DNA of 64,000 nt from Pediococcus cellicola (GTDB taxonomy: Bacteria > Bacillota > Bacilli > Lactobacillales > Lactobacillaceae): contig NZ_JQBR01000001.1 of the NCBI RefSeq assembly GCF_001438655.1, positions 248,001 to 312,000 on the forward strand, in the 5' to 3' direction. Position numbers and translations under genes: made by a program. The notes beneath the pieces were generated by a model that had not been told where the DNA came from, did no database searches, and was given only the letters and a program-made list of their open reading frames with translations. Below are positions 34,787 through 44,643 of the stretch, piece after piece; position 1 is the first letter of the stretch; each line of letters opens with the position of its first letter.

Positions 34787-35563
34787 CTAAATGTCTTTCA
34801 AGGAAAACATTAAAATTCCAGCCGCAACCGCCACATTTAAAGATTCCGCTTGACCTTTGATTGGAATGTACAGGTTGCTCGTTGTGAGTTTCAAAAGTTC
34901 TTCAGACATACCGTTGCCCTCGTTGCCCATAATTAAAGCAAAGTTCTGTGTCCGTTTAATGTCCTGATAACTTTTAGCTTCTGGGTTAAGCTCTGTGCCA
35001 TAAACTGGAATCTGAGCTTTTTGAAAACTTTGTGCCCATGTTGTTAAGTCTCCTAAAATCAAACGAATATGGAACTGGCTGCCCTGCATTGCGCGTTGTA
35101 CTTTTGGATTGAAAATATCTGCTGTTCCCTTACCAAAAACAACGCCAACGAAACCTGCTGCATCCGCTGTTCGTACCATTGTTCCAATATTGCCAGGATC
35201 TTGAATGTTATCTAAGAATAGCCAAGAACCAGTTATTTGGTCGACTGGTTTTTCAATTTGTCGTTGTTGATTCGGAATTTGAACAATGGCAAAAATGCCT
35301 TGGGTTGTAACCGTGTCACTCAAACGTTCTGCTATTTTTTGTGAGATCACGACCAAGTTAGTTGTGGGTACTTCAAACGTAACTGCGTCTAACTCTTCTT
35401 GTGTACTGACAACATAGTCAATTTTGGCAGTACTTTGCAGAGCTTCACTAACTAAGTGCCGACCTTCTAATAAATAGAGACCCGTTTTACGACGACCTTT
35501 TTTCGTTTTTAATTTCTCCCACTCTTTAACGCGGGAATTTTGTGTTGATAAAATTGTTTCCAT
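34787..35563 (-). CDS. TrmH/SpoU family RNA 2'-O-methyltransferase
   Basis: SPOUT-fold methyltransferase acting on rRNA or tRNA riboses (YsgA type). An N-terminal substrate-binding domain (GLYLLEGRHLVSEALQS) is followed by the SPOUT motifs: LDNIQDPGNIGTMVRTADAA, ALIMGNEGNGMSEELL and the knot IPIKGQAESLNVAVAAGI. Length 258. It is divergent from acylphosphatase and lies upstream of nothing in the same unit. Confidence 0.92.
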   Translation of the reverse strand: METILSTQNSRVKEWEKLKTKKGRRKTGLYLLEGRHLVSEALQSTAKIDYVVSTQEELDAVTFEVPTTNLVVISQKIAERLSDTVTTQGIFAIVQIPNQQRQIEKPVDQITGSWLFLDNIQDPGNIGTMVRTADAAGFVGVVFGKGTADIFNPKVQRAMQGSQFHIRLILGDLTTWAQSFQKAQIPVYGTELNPEAKSYQDIKRTQNFALIMGNEGNGMSEELLKLTTSNLYIPIKGQAESLNVAVAAGILMFSLKDI

Positions 35564-35658
35564 AATAATCTCCTTATTTAAAGCTAGTATACCATATTAT
35601 TTCTTTTTCATAAGAAATGATAAAATGAAGATATATTAGATTGAAAGGATGTTGATTT

Positions 35659-35931
35659 ATGAAATCAGTTACAATTCAAGTTTTCGGTCGCGTACAAGGT
35701 GTCGGGTTTCGCTATTTAACCAAAATGGTTGCTGACAAGCTTGGTATAAAAGGTACTGTGGCTAATCTAAATGATGGCTCTGTTTATATCGAAGCCGAGG
35801 GTCCTGAGGATCAACTCAACGAATTTATCCATGCCGTCAAAATGTCCCCTAGCCCAAGTGGCAAGGTGGATAGAACTGTGATCAACGAACAACCTTCCCA
35901 AAACTTCAGTGGTTTTCGGGTCACAAACTAA
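35659..35931 (+). CDS. Acylphosphatase
   Basis: 90-residue enzyme hydrolysing acylphosphates. Phosphate-binding loop with catalytic Arg, VFGRVQGVGFRYL, and catalytic Asn in VANLNDGSVYIEAEG. The C-terminus FSGFRV is also typical. It precedes yidC with a 72-base gap and a GAAAGGATG start region, probably cotranscribed. Confidence 0.94.
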   Translation: MKSVTIQVFGRVQGVGFRYLTKMVADKLGIKGTVANLNDGSVYIEAEGPEDQLNEFIHAVKMSPSPSGKVDRTVINEQPSQNFSGFRVTN

Positions 35932-36003
35932 TCAACCATTGAAAAAAGGCTAATAATCAAGTATAGTATCGATTGTTAGCTTAATTTGAAAGGGAATGTA
36001 TTA

Positions 36004-36936
36004 ATGAAGAAAATGAAACATTTAGGTACCCTAACCGCAATTACCGGTTTGGCCCTACTTTTAACCGGTTGTGTTCAGCGTACAAAATCAGGAAAACCAT
36101 ATGGCTTTATCTATGATTACCTGGCTGTTCCAACTCAACATATTATGAACTGGCTCGCAAATTTACTGGGTGGCAGCTATGGCTGGGCAATCATTGCTGT
36201 TACTTTTATTATCCGAATGATCCTCTTACCAATGATGGTTGAGCAATCACGTAAGGCAACTGTTCAACAGGAAAAAATGGCTTACATCAAGCCACAGCTC
36301 ACAGCTATTCAGCAAAAACAAAAAAATGCCACAACTAACGAAGAGAAGGCCGCGGTCAGCCAACAAATGATGGCTCTTTATAAAGATAACGGTATTAGTA
36401 TGACAGGTGGTATGGGCTGTTTACCTATTTTGATTCAGTTCCCCGTCTTTGCCGCCTTATACGCCGCTATTCAATATTCGCCAGAGTTATCCAGTGGCTC
36501 ACACAGCTTGTTTATGGGATTCAACTTAGGACAACCCAATTTTATGCTTGCCGCACTTTCATTTCTTGTCTATTTATTACAAGGGTGGCTGGGTACACTT
36601 GGAATTCCTCAAGAACAAAAGAAATCCATGATGTCAATGATGATTATTAGCCCATTAATGATTTTCTTCATTTCGTTTCGGGCTCCTGCTGGTTTGGCAC
36701 TTTACTTCTTTGTAGGTGGTATATTCGCATGTATCCAAACTTTGATCATTTATTTCTATCGACCAAGAATACGAGCTTCTGTTGAAGCAGAGATGAAAAA
36801 GAACCCGCCTAAAGTAGTCGTCCCTGAAGAACCAGTAGTAGCTGCAAAACCTCAAGCATCAAATTCAATTGCACGCGACCATCTTTCTAATCGAAAACGC
36901 AACGCAGGCAAACAACAACACAGACCAAAAAAATAA
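36004..36936 (+). CDS. yidC: Membrane protein insertase YidC/OxaA
   Basis: Inserts and folds membrane proteins, with or without SecYEG. The lipoprotein signal ends in lipobox LTGC (start at ATG 36004, MKKMKHLGTLTAI), 310 residues. Five membrane helices follow, with the conserved groove arginine in FIIRMILLPMMVEQSRKA. The C-terminal tail is rich in Lys/Arg/Gln (NRKRNAGKQQHRPKK) and could bind ribosomes. Gene pair acylphosphatase-yidC is common in lactobacilli; a strong terminator follows. Confidence 0.95.
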   Translation: MKKMKHLGTLTAITGLALLLTGCVQRTKSGKPYGFIYDYLAVPTQHIMNWLANLLGGSYGWAIIAVTFIIRMILLPMMVEQSRKATVQQEKMAYIKPQLTAIQQKQKNATTNEEKAAVSQQMMALYKDNGISMTGGMGCLPILIQFPVFAALYAAIQYSPELSSGSHSLFMGFNLGQPNFMLAALSFLVYLLQGWLGTLGIPQEQKKSMMSMMIISPLMIFFISFRAPAGLALYFFVGGIFACIQTLIIYFYRPRIRASVEAEMKKNPPKVVVPEEPVVAAKPQASNSIARDHLSNRKRNAGKQQHRPKK

Positions 36937-36944
36937 CATTGCTA

Positions 36945-36979
36945 TAAAAAAGGCTAGGGAATTTTCCCTAGCCTTTTTT
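36945..36979. terminator. Bidirectional terminator between yidC and the sensor kinase
   Basis: AAAAAAGGCTAGGGAA / TTCCCTAGCCTTTTTT, perfect 16-base stem with almost no loop, suited to both converging genes. Confidence 0.93.
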
Positions 36980-36989
36980 ATAACCACTT

Positions 36990-38513
36990 TTAAGCTTCTG
37001 TATTCTTTTCTGCCATCTCTTCGTTATCGTCTTTTACAATTGGTAACGTAATTCGAAAAATGGAACCATAGCCAACTGAACTTTCAAGCGAAATCTTGCC
37101 ATGGTAGCCTTCAATTAAACGTTGTGCAATCGAAAGACCTAACCCATTACCACCCTTGTCGCGACTCCGAGCCTTATCAACTCGATAGAAGCGATTGAAA
37201 ACTTTTTTAACGTCTTCTTCAGAAATACCTTCACCAAAATCCTGAATGGCAATTTGAACTGTATGAGCATCCTCTGCCGCCGAAAGATGAATTTCTTTGC
37301 GTTTGGTTGAATACTTTACCGCGTTATCGAGCAAAATAATCAACACTTGTTCTAGATGGTTACGATAGATTTGCACAATCGGATTGGAATATACATCACT
37401 ATCCAAAGTAAACGTAAATTCCGGATGAATCATCTTAAAATCATTAAAAACTTGATTAACCACTCGCATAACAGGCGTCTTTTCTTTTGAAAAATGAATT
37501 TCCAACTGATCTGCCCGTGTTAAGTCCAGCATTTCCTGTACTAAGCTTTGCATGCGCTTAGTCTCGTCTAAAGAGGCCTGTAACGACTCGTTTAGGATTT
37601 TAGGATCATCTTTACCCCATCGATTCAGCATCTCCATATGGCCTTGTATGACAGCGACAGGCGTACGCAGTTCATGGGAAACATCTTCCACAAATTGGTG
37701 TTGTTGATCAATGTAGCGTTGCATACGGTCAAGCATATCATTAAACACAACTGCCAAATCTGATAACTCATCATTACGTTCCAAATCAGGAATCCGTAAT
37801 TCCGTTTGTGGATCCTCAGTTACCTGCTTCATAGTGTTGTTCATTACATTAATTGGTCGCAACAAATATGTGGCCAACAAATACCCAAAAAGCGAAATTA
37901 GCGCAAAGGCAATGATCGTCAACAAAATAATAATCCAAATAATTTTTTGTTGAGTCCGTTTCACACTTGTTAACGTATCGACAACCTGAATATAGCCAAT
38001 CAAGTCCCCATTACTATTGCGTATCGGGGCACGCCCAATTAACCCATTAAACCGATTAGTCCTTTGACGGGCAATACTGCGTTTTCGAGGCACACGAAAC
38101 TTTTCTGAATTTCGCCGAGAAGCAAAGACTTGCTCTCCATTTAAATCATAGACAGAAACCACAATATCGCGACGAGCTAAATTTGTAAGTAATGAATTAC
38201 TATATGGCTGCTCGCTTTGTTCAGAATTACTAGCCGCACTGTCTGGGCGTAAATATTTTCCCACAGTTATCCCATCGATTTTAGATACTTTTTGCAGACG
38301 TGAGTTTACCGAATTGATAGTTGAGTCAACTTGATCACGTTCTTGAGTTAACATAACTTGGGAAATACTGTTGAAAACAAAAAATGAAAAGACAAGAAAG
38401 ATAAGGAGAACGCCAACTCCTGTTCCAATTGCCCATTTCCATTTTAAAGATAATCTTCGTTTAGACAACCCAGTTTGCATGTACGTGGGTTGCTTGCTTT
38501 GATCTTCACTCAC
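36990..38513 (-). CDS. Sensor histidine kinase (ArlS-like)
   Basis: 507-residue membrane kinase. Two transmembrane helices: about 28-48 (WAIGTGVGVLLIFLVFSFFV) and about 190-212. An extracellular domain of roughly 140 residues lies between them. A HAMP linker (LRPINVMNNTMKQV) follows, then HisKA with the phospho-acceptor His in VEDVSHELRTPVAVIQGH. The HATPase domain has ILLDNAVKYS, FGEGISEE and GGNGLGLSIA. The GTG start overlaps the response-regulator stop by four bases. Architecture and gene order resemble ArlRS of Gram-positives; the signal is unknown. Confidence 0.92.
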   Translation of the reverse strand: MSEDQSKQPTYMQTGLSKRRLSLKWKWAIGTGVGVLLIFLVFSFFVFNSISQVMLTQERDQVDSTINSVNSRLQKVSKIDGITVGKYLRPDSAASNSEQSEQPYSNSLLTNLARRDIVVSVYDLNGEQVFASRRNSEKFRVPRKRSIARQRTNRFNGLIGRAPIRNSNGDLIGYIQVVDTLTSVKRTQQKIIWIIILLTIIAFALISLFGYLLATYLLRPINVMNNTMKQVTEDPQTELRIPDLERNDELSDLAVVFNDMLDRMQRYIDQQHQFVEDVSHELRTPVAVIQGHMEMLNRWGKDDPKILNESLQASLDETKRMQSLVQEMLDLTRADQLEIHFSKEKTPVMRVVNQVFNDFKMIHPEFTFTLDSDVYSNPIVQIYRNHLEQVLIILLDNAVKYSTKRKEIHLSAAEDAHTVQIAIQDFGEGISEEDVKKVFNRFYRVDKARSRDKGGNGLGLSIAQRLIEGYHGKISLESSVGYGSIFRITLPIVKDDNEEMAEKNTEA

Positions 38514-39196
38514 GATCGCATCACGTACCCTGTCCCTCTAACCGTTTGAATATAACTCTGTTCACCAGGTCGATCTATCTTATTACGTAAATAACGGACG
38601 TAAACATCTACCACGTTGGTTTCAACCTCGTTATCAATTCCCCAGACTTCATCTAACAAGGCGTCACGTGACTGAACCACATTAATGTTTTCCATCAGCA
38701 ATAGCAATAATTGGTATTCTCGTTTAGTTAAGTTAATGATCTTCCCATCGCGTCGTGCCACTTGATTTTCTTTTTCGATTGTAATATCACGATACGTCAC
38801 TGTCGTCTGTTGGAATGCTTTTTGTTCACTTTCAATATCAATTCTGCGAAGCAAAGCACGTAGCCGCGCGAGCAGTTCTTCGATAGCAAAAGGTTTCACA
38901 ATATAATCATCCGCTCCATGATCCAATCCTGACACACGATCAATGACAGAATCTCTGGCCGTCATCATAATAATTGGCGTTGTTTTAGCTTCGCGTACTC
39001 GACGACAAACTTCAATCCCGTTTAATTCAGGCAACATTAAGTCTAACAAAATGGCATCAAAATTTTTATTTAGAGCCGCATCTAGTCCTGTGCGGCCATT
39101 AAACTGAACCTCTGTCTCATAACCCTCATGTTGTAATTCCAGTTCAACAAACCGTGACAAGCTTTTCTCATCTTCAATAATCAATATCCGACTCAT
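38510..39196 (-). CDS. OmpR-family response regulator (ArlR-like)
   Basis: 228 residues: receiver domain with phospho-accepting Asp in DAILLDLMLPELNG, acidic pocket IIEDE, switch Thr in IIMMTARDS and Lys in YIVKPFAIEE. A winged-helix effector domain follows (LTKREYQLLLLLMEN, DVYVRYLRNKID, VRGTGYVMRS). It is translated first and coupled to the kinase gene. No obvious direct-repeat operator is seen upstream. Confidence 0.94.
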   Translation of the reverse strand: MSRILIIEDEKSLSRFVELELQHEGYETEVQFNGRTGLDAALNKNFDAILLDLMLPELNGIEVCRRVREAKTTPIIMMTARDSVIDRVSGLDHGADDYIVKPFAIEELLARLRALLRRIDIESEQKAFQQTTVTYRDITIEKENQVARRDGKIINLTKREYQLLLLLMENINVVQSRDALLDEVWGIDNEVETNVVDVYVRYLRNKIDRPGEQSYIQTVRGTGYVMRS

Positions 39197-39309
39197 TTTC
39201 CCACTCCTAATTATAAAAATCGCTTTCTCTTTCAGTGCATTTTATTCATACAAATCAAAGTTTAACATTAAAATGAGATTTTGCCTAGAATATACTCACT
39301 TACTTATAA

Positions 39310-39362
39310 GAAAAAAGCCTAAACCTACTAGTTTAAAGCGTCATCGTAGATTTAGACTTTTA
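39310..39362 (-). terminator. Terminator of gnd
   Basis: Minus-strand AAGTCTAAATCTAC pairs with GTAGGTTTAGGCTT (two G-U) around a large loop, followed by TTTTTC. Confidence 0.8.
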
Positions 39363-39376
39363 TTTATAAAATGGGT

Positions 39377-40795
39377 TTATTGTTCTTTATACCATGGGTA
39401 ATGATAAATGCCTTCACGGTCTACTCGTTCATATGTGTGAGCACCAAAGTAATCTCGTTGGGCCTGTAACAAATTAGCAGGTAAAACAGCAGAACGATAA
39501 GAATCGTAGTAAGCAATTGCGGAACTAAATCCAGGAACCGGAACTCCAGCTTTAACAGCTAACCCGACAATATCGCGGATAGCTTCCTGATAGCGTTTGG
39601 CAATATCCTTAAAGTAGTCATCTAATAACAAATTATCTAGCTCAGGATCTTTGTTGTATGCATCAGTAATATTCTGCAAGAAACGAGCACGGATAATGCA
39701 ACCAGCACGCCAGATTTTGGCAATCTCACCGAACTGTAAATTCCAGTCATAATGCTTAGAAGCTACCTTCATCTGCTCAAAGCCTTGCGCATAACTCATA
39801 ATCTTACTGAAATAGAGTGCTTGACGGATTTTTTCAATGACTTCATCCTTGTCAAACTCAACTTTTCCTTCAGGCTTTGGCAAAACTTTGCTTGCCGCCA
39901 CACGTTCCTCTTTCATAACTGAGATATAACGTGCATAAACAGATTCAGTAATTAGAGATTGTGGTACACCTAATGCAAGCGCATTTTGTGAACTCCATTT
40001 ACCAGTTCCTTTATTACCACCCTTGTCCATAATCAAATCTACAATGGGTTTATCAGAACCAAGATCATCCTTACGAGTTAAAATGTCAGCGGTAATGTCG
40101 ATTAAATAACTATCGAGTTCGCCTTTATTCCATTCTGAGAAAATATCAGCAATTTCATCAACCGTTAAGCCCAACATGTTTCGTAATAAGTTGTAACTTT
40201 CATCGATTAATTCTTCATCACCATATTCAATCCCGTTATGAATCATCTTCACATAATGGCCAGCTCCGTTTGGTCCAATATATGTGACACAAGGAGCGCC
40301 ATCTTCAGCCTTAGCAGCCATTTTTTCAAAAATAGGTGCTACCAAGTCATAGGCCTCTTTTTGGCCACCTGGCATCATTGAAGGACCTTCAAGTGCACCA
40401 AGCTCACCACCCGAAACACCAGTACCAATAAAGTTGATACCTGAATTGTCTAATTCTGCATTTCGACGCATGGTGTCTTCAAAGAAAGTGTTCCCACCGT
40501 CAATTAAAACGTCACCTTTATCCAAATGAGGAAGTAATTCAGCAATTACCGCATCGGTTGGCTTTCCAGCCTTAACCATCATCATAATGCGACGAGGTTT
40601 TTCCAGTGAATTAACAAAATCTTCAATTGTATAGCTTGGTACTAAATGTTTATCAGGGTGATCAGAAACCACTTTTTCAGTCTTTGATCCAGTTCGATTA
40701 TAGATTGCAACTGTGTAGCCACGGCTCTCAATGTTAAGGGCCAAGTTTTTACCCATAACAGCCATGCCAACTACCCCAATTTGTGGTTTATCCAT
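39377..40795 (-). CDS. gnd: 6-phosphogluconate dehydrogenase (decarboxylating)
   Basis: Oxidises 6-phosphogluconate to ribulose 5-phosphate and CO2, making NADPH or NADH; the key oxidative step of the pentose phosphate and phosphoketolase routes. N-terminal fingerprint [20 protein letters not shown]. Substrate-binding [19 protein letters not shown]. Catalytic Lys region [17 protein letters not shown] and Lys-Gly motif [11 protein letters not shown]. The 472 residues are full length. The gene stands alone between terminators; a GGAGG site lies seven bases before the ATG. Confidence 0.98.
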   Translation of the reverse strand: MDKPQIGVVGMAVMGKNLALNIESRGYTVAIYNRTGSKTEKVVSDHPDKHLVPSYTIEDFVNSLEKPRRIMMMVKAGKPTDAVIAELLPHLDKGDVLIDGGNTFFEDTMRRNAELDNSGINFIGTGVSGGELGALEGPSMMPGGQKEAYDLVAPIFEKMAAKAEDGAPCVTYIGPNGAGHYVKMIHNGIEYGDEELIDESYNLLRNMLGLTVDEIADIFSEWNKGELDSYLIDITADILTRKDDLGSDKPIVDLIMDKGGNKGTGKWSSQNALALGVPQSLITESVYARYISVMKEERVAASKVLPKPEGKVEFDKDEVIEKIRQALYFSKIMSYAQGFEQMKVASKHYDWNLQFGEIAKIWRAGCIIRARFLQNITDAYNKDPELDNLLLDDYFKDIAKRYQEAIRDIVGLAVKAGVPVPGFSSAIAYYDSYRSAVLPANLLQAQRDYFGAHTYERVDREGIYHYPWYKEQ

Positions 40796-40882
40796 GTTGT
40801 TGCCTCCTAATTTTTAATTCCTACTAATCGTAACAAAAACGCTCTCAAAATTAAAGTTTTTACATTTTAATTTTTATACCAA

Positions 40883-40922
40883 ACAAAAAAGCAGGAAAAA
40901 CCATGGCTTTTTCCTACTTTTC
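40883..40922 (-). terminator. Terminator of yceD-rpmF
   Basis: Minus-strand AAAAGTAGGAAAAA / TTTTTCCTGCTTTTTT around a short CCATGG centre; 14 bases after the rpmF stop. Confidence 0.85.
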
Positions 40923-40935
40923 GTTAAATAACGAA

Positions 40936-41118
40936 TTATTTACTTTTGACATCTAATACTTGTTTGCCATCATAATATCCACAACTTGGGCAAACACGAT
41001 GTGAAACACGTAATTCACCACAATTTGGACATGGTGCCAAACCTGGAGTTTGTAATTTAATATGTCCACGACGATTACGTTTGCGTGATTTTGATGTTTT
41101 TCTTGCTGGTACGGCCAT
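40936..41118 (-). CDS. rpmF: 50S ribosomal protein L32
   Basis: 60 residues from ATG 41118 ([17 protein letters not shown]); the frame is open three codons further but with poorer context. A zinc ribbon of CPNCGE and CPSCGYY follows, so this is the zinc-containing form. Placed after yceD as in most bacteria. Confidence 0.96.
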   Translation of the reverse strand: MAVPARKTSKSRKRNRRGHIKLQTPGLAPCPNCGELRVSHRVCPSCGYYDGKQVLDVKSK

Positions 41119-41182
41119 CAATAGCACCTCCTTTAAGAGAATTACGGTTTCCCGTTAAATTTTATGTCTCACTCAGATAAAT

Positions 41183-41728
41183 TCATTTTAAATCAGAGTC
41201 TTCTGATTTAAACAGATCCTTTAATTTAGCAAGACGTGGATCAACTTGTTTAGTTTGCACTTCTTGTTCATCCTGTTCGGAAACGACTTCCCAATCTTTG
41301 CCAGAAGGCATCGGGACCTTGCCACTTTCTTCATCAGGTGAAAAGATTTGCATCGGAATTTGCAAAATTACATTATCCGCAACTGCCTTGGAAAAATCAA
41401 TTTGATCATCTTGAACCGGCAACACCGTCTCCGTTGATTCAAAGCGATCCAAATTGGTCCCTTCAGCAACATAATACTCGTTGATCGCGAAATCCAACCC
41501 TAAATCAACAGGCTGAAGCGATCGCGATGACGGTACTACAATTTTCCCAGTAACATGTGCGGAAACTAATACTGCATTCCGATCTTTAATTGCATACCCA
41601 TCAACTTTAATTAATGAAACGTCCAAAATTTCGGACACTCGATTAACTAAATCCTTCTTTAAATCAAGAGATTCATTAAAATGGAGGGGTTCCTTGTGTT
41701 TCATAAGATCAGAAAATGACCAATTCAT
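41183..41728 (-). CDS. YceD family protein (DUF177), 23S rRNA accumulation
   Basis: 181-residue protein: DVSLIKVDGYAIKDRNAVLV leads into a beta-rich core where VTGKIVVPSSRSLQPV replaces the typical CxRC cysteine region. It ends with an acidic and lysine-rich tail (DPRLAKLKDLFKSEDSD). Family members beside rpmF are needed for 23S rRNA accumulation in some bacteria and plants. It has a consensus promoter. Confidence 0.88.
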   Translation of the reverse strand: MNWSFSDLMKHKEPLHFNESLDLKKDLVNRVSEILDVSLIKVDGYAIKDRNAVLVSAHVTGKIVVPSSRSLQPVDLGLDFAINEYYVAEGTNLDRFESTETVLPVQDDQIDFSKAVADNVILQIPMQIFSPDEESGKVPMPSGKDWEVVSEQDEQEVQTKQVDPRLAKLKDLFKSEDSDLK

Positions 41729-41756
41729 TCAAAAACCTCCTAATGCAACGAATGTA

Positions 41757-41785
41757 ATTATACCTGTGCACAAATTCTTTGTCAA
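41757..41785 (-). promoter_or_regulatory. Consensus promoter of yceD-rpmF
   Basis: TTGACA (41780-41785), exactly 17 bases, TATAAT (41757-41762), minus strand; both hexamers perfect. Confidence 0.93.
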
Positions 41786-41802
41786 TGGAAATTCCTTGAC
41801 AG

Positions 41803-42924
41803 TTATAACGAAATAATTGGTTTCCGTCCAATATTTTGCTCTTTTTGCGTCAAAAGTCCGTAAATTTGATCAGCTTGATAAGTACTTTGATACCCTACTG
41901 CGTTTTCTTTTTGACCAATCTTACTCAGTACAGGGATATCAAACTCCTTTAATTTGTGTAAGTATGTTTGCCCTTTTCGATTAAAACCAAGGACTCGATA
42001 AACGGGAACTTGACCACGCATTTGGTCCTTTTTTAAATTCAAAGCAATTGCCAAACAGAGGCGTTGAAGGTGCGTATAAGTATACCTTTTTGTTTTGAGG
42101 CTTTGCAAAAAAACTTCAAAACTGGTTGATTTGGGAGCTACCGTTTTAAGCCGATACTCAATTCCTTCTGAGCATCCGTAAATAGTTCTTAGCTCTGCTA
42201 ATGAGGCTGTCAATAACCGATATTTCAAGTACGGCCACAAATCATTCCAGCTCACAAGCTGTCCCATTAAATCAATTGCAGTTTGTTTGGGGACAAAGTG
42301 TGTAAACACATCATTATGCGCCAACCTAGCTTTTCGAATGGCCGAACTGCTCGCAAAATGCATCCCTTTAAACGTCGCATCTGCGTGATCAGCCTCGTGT
42401 CTTTTTATTGGCATGAGGGCCATTGGCTTAGTCAGACTTTGGTTGGCATAAAAATAATTAAAGGCCAAAATATCATTTGCTGTATGCAAATTGATTTCCG
42501 TTTTTTCATAAAGTGCCGAAAATAATTGTCCCGCAAAGCTTTGTGAATACGTACTTGTGTTCAAACTGATTTTTTTAGCTTCCGCAGCTAAAACATTAAA
42601 ATCAAGATTCGGATGTTCACTGCCAAATACTAAATAATCACTATGGATTTGGCTAGCCATTTGAACTGCGCCTTGAGCAAATAGGTGTGCAGCTTGCATA
42701 GACACGTAAATTGGTAATTCGATAACCAAATCAGCCTGCCCATTTAATGCTTCTTTTGTGCGCTGCCACTTATCAACAATTGCTGGTTCGCCTCTTTGCA
42801 AAAAATTACCACTCATCAAAACAACCAATACATCGGCATGTGTTACTTTTTTGGCTTGTGTTAAAAGGTATTCATGCCCGTTATGAAAAGGGTTAAATTC
42901 TGCAATCACACTACAAACATGCAT
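41803..42924 (-). CDS. tmcAL: tRNA(Met) cytidine acetate ligase (YlbM)
   Basis: Nucleotidyltransferase-like enzyme that activates acetate to form N4-acetylcytidine at C34 of elongator tRNA-Met in Bacillus. The N-terminal motif VIAEFNPFHNGHEYLL with the FxPFHxGH signature is the adenylate site. LVVLMSGNFLQRGEPAIVDK and ASSSAIRKA follow. 373 residues. It is the last gene of the yqe operon here; a perfect promoter for yceD lies just downstream. Confidence 0.93.
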   Translation of the reverse strand: MHVCSVIAEFNPFHNGHEYLLTQAKKVTHADVLVVLMSGNFLQRGEPAIVDKWQRTKEALNGQADLVIELPIYVSMQAAHLFAQGAVQMASQIHSDYLVFGSEHPNLDFNVLAAEAKKISLNTSTYSQSFAGQLFSALYEKTEINLHTANDILAFNYFYANQSLTKPMALMPIKRHEADHADATFKGMHFASSSAIRKARLAHNDVFTHFVPKQTAIDLMGQLVSWNDLWPYLKYRLLTASLAELRTIYGCSEGIEYRLKTVAPKSTSFEVFLQSLKTKRYTYTHLQRLCLAIALNLKKDQMRGQVPVYRVLGFNRKGQTYLHKLKEFDIPVLSKIGQKENAVGYQSTYQADQIYGLLTQKEQNIGRKPIISL

Positions 42925-42935
42925 TTACTCCTCAC

Positions 42936-43670
42936 CTACTTTAAACACTCAAAAAACCATCTCGTGCTTTTTTCTCCAATTGTCCCTCTCCCAAAATCAC
43001 TTGAAGTGACAATCTTTTGAAAACCAACCGTTTGCAATAAATCTAAATAAACTTGTAACTCATAGGTCCGTTCATGATGAATTTCGCTAATCTTATGAAA
43101 TTGTTCATTTTGACTATTTTTAATAAAGAAAGTAAGTTCATGTTCGACACCATGAGGAATCTCAGTGGCATAAGACGACCACAAAAAAGCCTGCTGTTCA
43201 TCCACATAATTATACATATAACCAGGATATACCTCGTCCGTTTGATAAGGTGAAATAACGTCAAATAAAAACTTGCCTCCTGGTTGTAAATGATCATAAA
43301 CTTGCTTCAAACATTGTGCTAATGCTTTTTCGTCTGGTAAATAACACAAAGAATCTGCAAAACACGAAATCACATCATATTGACTTAATTCTTCTAAATC
43401 CAGCATGTTGCCCTGAATTAGTGGTAATGTGACGTTTGCTTCCTGAGCATGCTCATCTGCCAAAGCTAGCATTTCTTCTGAAAGGTCGAAACCAGAAACT
43501 TGATAACCTTGTTGGATAAGTTTAACAGCCAGTCGACCACTCCCACAAGCTAAATCCAACCAATTGGCGCTTTTGTCAGATTGACGTTGCGAAACAAAAT
43601 CCAGCCACTGATCGTACATGGTTGGATCCATTAATTCATCATAAAGTTTTGCAAAGGTCTGATAAATCAT
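42936..43670 (-). CDS. yqeM: SAM-dependent methyltransferase (YqeM)
   Basis: Class I methyltransferase. SAM motif NWLDLACGSGRLAVKLIQQG near residue 37, then VSGFDLSEEMLALA, and QYDVISCFADSLCYL. The substrate is unknown. It lies in the usual YqeM place after rsfS with a four-base overlap (ATGA) and 11 bases before tmcAL. Length 244. Confidence 0.9.
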   Translation of the reverse strand: MIYQTFAKLYDELMDPTMYDQWLDFVSQRQSDKSANWLDLACGSGRLAVKLIQQGYQVSGFDLSEEMLALADEHAQEANVTLPLIQGNMLDLEELSQYDVISCFADSLCYLPDEKALAQCLKQVYDHLQPGGKFLFDVISPYQTDEVYPGYMYNYVDEQQAFLWSSYATEIPHGVEHELTFFIKNSQNEQFHKISEIHHERTYELQVYLDLLQTVGFQKIVTSSDFGRGTIGEKSTRWFFECLK

Positions 43671-44026
43671 GCCTCAACCCACTGATGGATATCGACTGGA
43701 TCTGCTTGAGACCATAACTTCTCTAAATTATAGAATTTACGTTGATCCGTCTGGAACACGTTAACCACAACATCACCCAAATCAATAAGTACCCACTGTG
43801 CAGCACGTTGGCCTTCCACATGACGAATTTCTGTTTTATCTTTTTCATTAGCTTCAATGATAGCATCCGCAATGGCATCAACTTGACGACTTGAATCTGC
43901 GCTCATAATCACGAAATAATCAGCCAATAAACTAACCTTTTCCATGTCCAGAGCCACAATTTTCTCAGCGCGTTTCCCATCAGCCGCTTTAACGGTTGTT
44001 TCTAAAATTGTTTTACTTTCTGTCAA
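43667..44026 (-). CDS. rsfS: Ribosomal silencing factor RsfS
   Basis: Binds L14 and blocks subunit joining when nutrients are low. Core AADGKRAEKIVALDMEKV, then DYFVIMSADSSRQVDAIADAI and HVEGQRAAQWVLIDLGDVVV. 119 residues. The start codon is TTG 44026 with GGAGG seven bases upstream; no suitable ATG exists. The stop overlaps yqeM. Confidence 0.95.
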   Translation of the reverse strand: MTESKTILETTVKAADGKRAEKIVALDMEKVSLLADYFVIMSADSSRQVDAIADAIIEANEKDKTEIRHVEGQRAAQWVLIDLGDVVVNVFQTDQRKFYNLEKLWSQADPVDIHQWVEA

Positions 44027-44037
44027 TGAATTTCCTC

Positions 44038-44643
44038 CTATTGTATGTTCTGCCAGGCATTATATGTTGCAATGGTCCCCGGATAAATCGGGCGGCCGTT
44101 CTCAACTAAATATTTTAAAGTTTGCTGTGTTTGAAAGAATACACCCTTCTTTAAGCTCTGATTCGTAAGTTCTCTCGCTTTTTCAACGCCGGGGAAATCT
44201 CGACCAGGCTCAATGTAATCGGCCATATAAATAATTTGATCTAATCTTGTCATATATGGTGCTCCAACCGTATGGCGCCGTACTGCATTTAAAATTTCCT
44301 CATCAAAAATATGAAGTTCATCTTTGATAAATTCTGCTCCGACGACACCATGCCAAATCGCATTGCCATAATCGAGTAGTTCGGGATCCATCTGTTTATC
44401 ATTAATTACCTTGATAAAATCATGGTCAGACCGCTGCTTTGCATAATCATGAAGTAATCCAGCGATAGCTGCTTTCTCAGTATTGACTTGATTTTGCTTA
44501 GCTAATTGAAATGCTTGTTGCTCCACACGTAAACAGTGTTGAAACCTCTTATCATCTAATTTTTCATGAACTTTTTTTATTAATTCATCTCTTGTATATG
44601 GGATCAAATTTTCTTGATATTCAGTAATTTCATTTTTTTCCAT
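44038..44643 (-). CDS. yqeK: HD-domain phosphohydrolase YqeK
   Basis: Predicted symmetric Ap4A hydrolase (YqeK family). Metal ligands: His in RFQHCLRVEQQAFQLA, His-Asp in AGLLHDYAKQRS, His in IWHGVVGAEFI, His in RRHTVGAPYMT and Asp in IIYMADYIEPGRDF. 201 residues. The start overlaps the nadD end by 14 bases, so translation is coupled to it. 11 bases to rsfS. Confidence 0.94.
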   Translation of the reverse strand: MEKNEITEYQENLIPYTRDELIKKVHEKLDDKRFQHCLRVEQQAFQLAKQNQVNTEKAAIAGLLHDYAKQRSDHDFIKVINDKQMDPELLDYGNAIWHGVVGAEFIKDELHIFDEEILNAVRRHTVGAPYMTRLDQIIYMADYIEPGRDFPGVEKARELTNQSLKKGVFFQTQQTLKYLVENGRPIYPGTIATYNAWQNIQ

